Below are positions 60,432 through 64,000 of a stretch of DNA of 64,000 nt, piece after piece. The stretch comes from Thiodiazotropha sp037384425 (GTDB lineage: Bacteria > Pseudomonadota > Gammaproteobacteria > Chromatiales > Chromatiaceae): positions 1-64,000 of the forward strand of contig JARROA010000013.1 in the NCBI GenBank assembly GCA_037384425.1, given 5' to 3'. The translations under genes were made by a program, and so were the position numbers. The first letter of the stretch is position 1. Each line of letters starts with the position of its first letter. The notes under the pieces were generated by a model, which worked only from the letters and a program-made list of their open reading frames with translations, did no database searches and had not been told where the DNA came from.

Positions 60432-63161
60432 TCAGTTTTTCAACAGACGGTCTGTTTCAAGCTGAATCTGCTGTAACAACTGTCTGGCTTTCTTTTCTGA
60501 CTGGTTACGGCAGGCGGCATGGAATTGTTGAACGGCATAGTCGAGAGCGGGTACCCCACAGGACGAGGTGGAACCGTGCATCTTATGGGTGATCTCGCGC
60601 AGCACCGGCCAGTTGAGGTCAGCTATCCCGGATGTGAGGGCGACCAGGTGGTTCGGCAGTTCACGCTTGAGCTGTTCGAACATCTCTTCTGCCAGCTTAT
60701 CGTCGCCTCCCGTTACGCTCAAGGCTTTATCCATATCGCGTGTCGGTAGTGACAGAACGCTGAGCGACGGCTGCTGTCGCCAGCGTGGAAGTTGATGCAG
60801 ATGGTTCAGTCTCGATTCGTTGAGTACGTTTTCAATAATGGGCCACATCTGCTGCTCATCTATTGGTTTGAGCAGATAGGCGTCCATCATCGATTCCTTG
60901 ATCTGTGTTCGAGTGGTGGGTACGGCGTCGGCTGTGAGGGCGATGATGGGGGTGTAGCGTTTGGTGTCCACCTCGCTTTCACGGATCTTGACGGCTGCTG
61001 CAGTTCCTTTCATGCCAGGCATATGAATGTCCATGATAATGAGGTCGAAACTGTTCTTGGTTGCTAGGGCGACTGCTTCATGACCGTCAACGGCTTCTGT
61101 AACGACCGCGCCTTTGTCACGCATCAGCGTGCTGATGAGTTTGAGATTGATTTCGTTGTCGTCGACCACAAGAATCGCCTTGCCGGTGAGGAGATCCCTG
61201 AAACGGTCGCTCGAACTGGATGTATTGTGGATGTAATGCTGGCTGCGACTGGAAAAGATTTCAACCAGTACACCTCGCAACGTATGGGTTGTCACCGGTT
61301 TAGACAGGTACCAGTCCCCACTCAGTGCTTGATACTGGTCGACGATGGTTTTCTCGGTTGCACTCATGAGGATGACGAATGGAAGCCAGCAGATCCCCCG
61401 TAATCTGCGAATTTCGGCTTCGGCAAAGCCTGATTGAATCTCTTCGTGGCCAAATCCCAGCACTACAAGGTCCGCTTGTGGATTGCATTCGACCGGAAAA
61501 TCCTGCGTCATCACTTCGATGCCGAAGGAAGTCAGGAGGTGTTGTATGGAGAGGTGTGACAACTGATGCTTGTCTGCCAGGATGGCGCGCTTGCCGGTGA
61601 ACGGCTTGGCGTTAAGCAAGCTTATAGATTCCACGTTGGGTGTGATCATTGGGAGTTCGACGATAAAGGTCGATCCTATTCCCAGTGTGCTCACCAGTTT
61701 GATGTCGCCATTCATCGATTGAGCGAGCTTCTTGCAGATGCTGAGGCCGAGGCCGGTTCCTCCATACGTCCGGCTGGTCATCGAATCAGCCTGCTGGTAG
61801 GTTTCGAACAGATATTGCTGAGCTTTCTTGCTGATGCCGATGCCGGTATCAGCGATACTGAATTTGAGTTTTCTTGCCCCCTGACTGTCCTCGTCGGCCA
61901 TAACGCGTATGACCACTTCACCCTGATGTGTGAATTTGATTGCATTGTTCAGGAGGTTTACCAGTATCTGACGGATGCGTGTTTCATCTCCGACTAGAAC
62001 AGTGGGTACATCAGAATAAATCAGTAGAATCAGTTCAATCTGTTTGTCATGTGCTGATGGAGAGAGCAATGCAATCGGCTCTTCGAAGCACTCGGTGACA
62101 TTGTAGGGAGCGGTTTCGGGCTCGAGCTTGCCATATTCGAGTTTGGAGTAATCGAGAATCTCGTTGATGATGTCCAGCAGGTTGGTTGCCGACTTGGATA
62201 TGGTTTTGACGAGATCGTGTTGTTTCTTTGTCAGGTTTGTCTTGAGTAGAAGATTCGTGAATCCGAGCACTCCATTCATCGGAGTCCTGATTTCGTGACT
62301 CATGTTGGCTAGGAACTCGGTTTTTGCCTTGCTTGCCGAGAGCGCACGCTTTTTTGCGAGATCGAGTTCGACATTTTGGATTTCGAGTGCCTCCATGGTC
62401 TGTGTCAAGTCACTGGTAGCTTGGTCTATCTGTTGCTGCATGGTTTCGTGAGAGTTGTAAATCTCGGCTGCCATGGTATTGAAGCCTTCTTCAAGGTTTC
62501 TGATCTCACCCGTTGTACTCTCAGGCACGCGGACCGAAAAATCACCGTCACGCATTTTGCTCACTGCCTGGGTTAGTCGTGCTACCGGTCGTATGATGCC
62601 GCGAATGAGTACAAGGGTTATGGCTACGGTGGCGAGGACGCCGACAACGAGCATGATCAGCGAGTTGCGTAAAATGGTGCGCCTGTTTTCGTTTAGCCGA
62701 GTCTTGTCCATGTACACGATCACGCTGCCCATGTCTTCGGGGTTTACGCTGCCACCGGTCGGTTGCTGTTCCGGGTAATCCGCAACCTGAATCTCGTCAA
62801 CGTTGAAAACGGCGGGTGCCGTGAATTCTGCAAAAGGGAGGCGATTCCTTTCCGTTGATTTCTTGAGATAAGTAAGCAGGATGCCCCGATTGTCGTAAAC
62901 TTTTATTGCATGTACATCGGCCTGAAGAAACACGGGCTTCAAGCTCTGGTCAAGGATGGATTTGTCGCGCGTGAAAATTCCATAGACGCTGATGGCTGCG
63001 GCTTCACTGGCAATTGAATGCCCCAGTTCATCAAAAGACTCGGAAAGCCGGCTGAGCTGTGACTTGATGAGATAGGTGGTGACCGAGAGCGCAAGAACCA
63101 AGGCGGGCAGGATGCCGATCAGTAGGGCTTGGGTTCTCAGTGAGCTCATCCAACGCGTCAT
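60432..63161 (-). CDS. BarA-like hybrid sensor histidine kinase
   Basis: 909 residues: helix (about 10-30), periplasmic region (30-165), second helix (about 165-190), HAMP (190-245, RPVARLTQAVSKMRDGDFSV), coiled coil, HisKA with H-box FLANMSHEIRTPMNGVLGF (about 283-301), HATPase (LVNLLNNAIKFTHQGEV; GTGLGLSICKKLA), a degenerate receiver (about 545-660, no phosphorylatable Asp seen in the expected strand), an active receiver (about 675-795, Asp in LIIMDIHMPGM), and an HPt domain at the end (His in ITHKMHGSTSS, about 858). The partner is unknown. It overlaps the upstream binding-protein gene by 4 nt. Confidence 0.92.
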   Translation of the reverse strand: MTRWMSSLRTQALLIGILPALVLALSVTTYLIKSQLSRLSESFDELGHSIASEAAAISVYGIFTRDKSILDQSLKPVFLQADVHAIKVYDNRGILLTYLKKSTERNRLPFAEFTAPAVFNVDEIQVADYPEQQPTGGSVNPEDMGSVIVYMDKTRLNENRRTILRNSLIMLVVGVLATVAITLVLIRGIIRPVARLTQAVSKMRDGDFSVRVPESTTGEIRNLEEGFNTMAAEIYNSHETMQQQIDQATSDLTQTMEALEIQNVELDLAKKRALSASKAKTEFLANMSHEIRTPMNGVLGFTNLLLKTNLTKKQHDLVKTISKSATNLLDIINEILDYSKLEYGKLEPETAPYNVTECFEEPIALLSPSAHDKQIELILLIYSDVPTVLVGDETRIRQILVNLLNNAIKFTHQGEVVIRVMADEDSQGARKLKFSIADTGIGISKKAQQYLFETYQQADSMTSRTYGGTGLGLSICKKLAQSMNGDIKLVSTLGIGSTFIVELPMITPNVESISLLNAKPFTGKRAILADKHQLSHLSIQHLLTSFGIEVMTQDFPVECNPQADLVVLGFGHEEIQSGFAEAEIRRLRGICWLPFVILMSATEKTIVDQYQALSGDWYLSKPVTTHTLRGVLVEIFSSRSQHYIHNTSSSSDRFRDLLTGKAILVVDDNEINLKLISTLMRDKGAVVTEAVDGHEAVALATKNSFDLIIMDIHMPGMKGTAAAVKIRESEVDTKRYTPIIALTADAVPTTRTQIKESMMDAYLLKPIDEQQMWPIIENVLNESRLNHLHQLPRWRQQPSLSVLSLPTRDMDKALSVTGGDDKLAEEMFEQLKRELPNHLVALTSGIADLNWPVLREITHKMHGSTSSCGVPALDYAVQQFHAACRNQSEKKARQLLQQIQLETDRLLKN

Positions 63162-64000
63162 TCGAATATCCCCGTGGAGACTTCCTGCTTGACATCGCTC
63201 GGTGAACTGGGCGGCAAGCCCAGTGAACGGGCAACTTCGAAATTTATTGAAATAGAAAAGTATGTCGCCTGTTGTACAGACCGCTTGATACGTCCCGTTT
63301 GTAGAAACTCAAGAACGGTATCGGCAACCTGTCTCGCTATGTCCTCTGGTGAAGTGTATACGGCAGATGCCGCGCCCGCTTTGACATAGGCGGAGGAGAA
63401 GCCAACGAGAGGTATATTGTTCCTGTAGGCAGTAGTCAAAATATGCGAGATGGTGTGGCTGTTGTGAATACGTGAATCGGGAAGCGCCAGTAAGACATCG
63501 ATATCGTTCAGGATGTGACTCAGGGCTTCGCCGACATCGCGTTCGTAGCGGACAATTCCGGTTCTGATCGTAAGGCCATGCTCCTTTGCGTTGTCAACAA
63601 TGATCGATATCTTGTCGGCATCGCTTTCATGAATAAGCAGACCAACGCGTGCCGCGCGTGGAATTGTCGCCCGTATAAGATTGAAATAGCGTTTGTAGGG
63701 TTGGTCGATAAAAATTCTGGCATGTGCGCTATGCTGGGGCGGCTCAGTCTTGTTTTTACCCGGAAAGGGCAACATGGCATTGATTTGATTGCCATCGTAG
63801 GATTGGCTGTCTAGCCATTCGGCGGCGCGTGTGCCAAGGGAGATGGTTAGAAACGAATGCTGTATGGTCTCTGGCGGCGCCTCGTTTGCGGTGATTTGCT
63901 TGAACACAAGGTTGTCGCAATCGATGCTTTTTCTATTGCATCCTGCGCTGACGAACTCTTCAGTGGCTGTTGCGACCTCTGTATATACGGGCGCATCGCC
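63158..64000 (-). CDS. ABC-type binding protein, sensor partner of the hybrid kinase (partial, runs off the window)
   Basis: The reading frame stays open to the window end, so the N terminus and signal peptide lie beyond 64000; at least 280 residues are present (start shown at 63907 is an internal GTG). The pattern (ARVGLLIHESDADKISIIVD; DIDVLLALPDSRIHNSHTI; NIPLVGFSSAYVKAGAASAVYTSPEDIARQVADTVLEFL, quoted in part) is that of the ABC_sub_bind (PF04392) family of periplasmic proteins. ATGA overlap with the hybrid kinase suggests it presents a ligand to that sensor rather than to a transporter. Confidence 0.82.
   Translation of the reverse strand, partial: GDAPVYTEVATATEEFVSAGCNRKSIDCDNLVFKQITANEAPPETIQHSFLTISLGTRAAEWLDSQSYDGNQINAMLPFPGKNKTEPPQHSAHARIFIDQPYKRYFNLIRATIPRAARVGLLIHESDADKISIIVDNAKEHGLTIRTGIVRYERDVGEALSHILNDIDVLLALPDSRIHNSHTISHILTTAYRNNIPLVGFSSAYVKAGAASAVYTSPEDIARQVADTVLEFLQTGRIKRSVQQATYFSISINFEVARSLGLPPSSPSDVKQEVSTGIFE

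Overview
This 64 kb window is ordinary high-GC chromosomal DNA of a free-living or symbiotic gammaproteobacterium. The supporting markers are BarA-like and SSS-type sensor kinases, CheV and a MotY-like stator protein, UbiT, a cvpA-purF pair, gltX and glnS side by side, and an acetate-utilisation block (acs, exonuclease, DUF294/CBS protein, SSS symporter with a DUF4212 small subunit). The gene set resembles sulfur-oxidising Chromatiales/Sedimenticola-type lineages, but that placement is inference; no taxonomic marker is present.

Layout. 1-600: an AT-rich membrane-protein gene flanked by sequences that look like integron attC ends. 639-4082: a membrane-anchored kelch/galactose-oxidase-like protein and a secreted partner. 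4394-6094: a SAM methyltransferase, a STAS-like protein and a small membrane protein. 6224-18780: the nitrate/nitrite assimilation region (nasT; then nrtA, nrtB, nrtC, nirB, nirD, nasA and a globin). Its leader (7042-7226) carries a near-consensus sigma-54 promoter, two ANTAR-type hexaloop hairpins and an intrinsic terminator. 18793-34000: acetate/carbon block with acs, a DEDDh exonuclease, a DUF294/CBS protein, an SSS symporter pair, a TerB-like protein, a REC-PAS-degenerate GGDEF protein, and a two-component system made of an SSS-fused kinase and an NtrC-like regulator that lacks the GAFTGA loop. 34349-39320: cheV, a small membrane protein, a tandem-RCK channel, a hemerythrin and motY; cheV and motY each have a sigma-28-like promoter. 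39564-49235: wecB, zntB, a LysR divergon (nitroreductase, EamA, cyclase, NmrA-like) and the retropepsin-rimK-AstE/AspA-like operon. 49812-52103: a PEP-CTERM protein, a protein with about ten 14-residue Pro-containing repeats, and tRNA-Val. 52219-64000: gltX, glnS, tRNA-Ala, cvpA, purF, a TauD-like oxygenase, ubiT, murI, a hybrid kinase and the cut-off ABC-type binding protein next to it.

How the genes work together. The nitrate region encodes an import-to-ammonium pathway: NrtABC imports nitrate, NasA reduces it to nitrite, NirBD reduces nitrite to ammonium, and the globin may deal with NO. Control appears layered: sigma-54 (nitrogen status) for initiation and NasT antitermination (nitrate) for elongation. 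The acetate block pairs an SSS symporter with Acs, and the SSS-kinase/regulator pair is the obvious candidate controller.

Two families of non-coding repeats decorate the intergenic spaces: short GC-rich REP-like palindromes (GGTGCGGCAAGCCGCACC type) and MITE-like elements of about 220-300 bp with AT-rich inverted arms. I see no CRISPR array, no rRNA, no prophage, no transposase and no recognisable defence system. All promoter and RNA calls were made by eye and are predictions.
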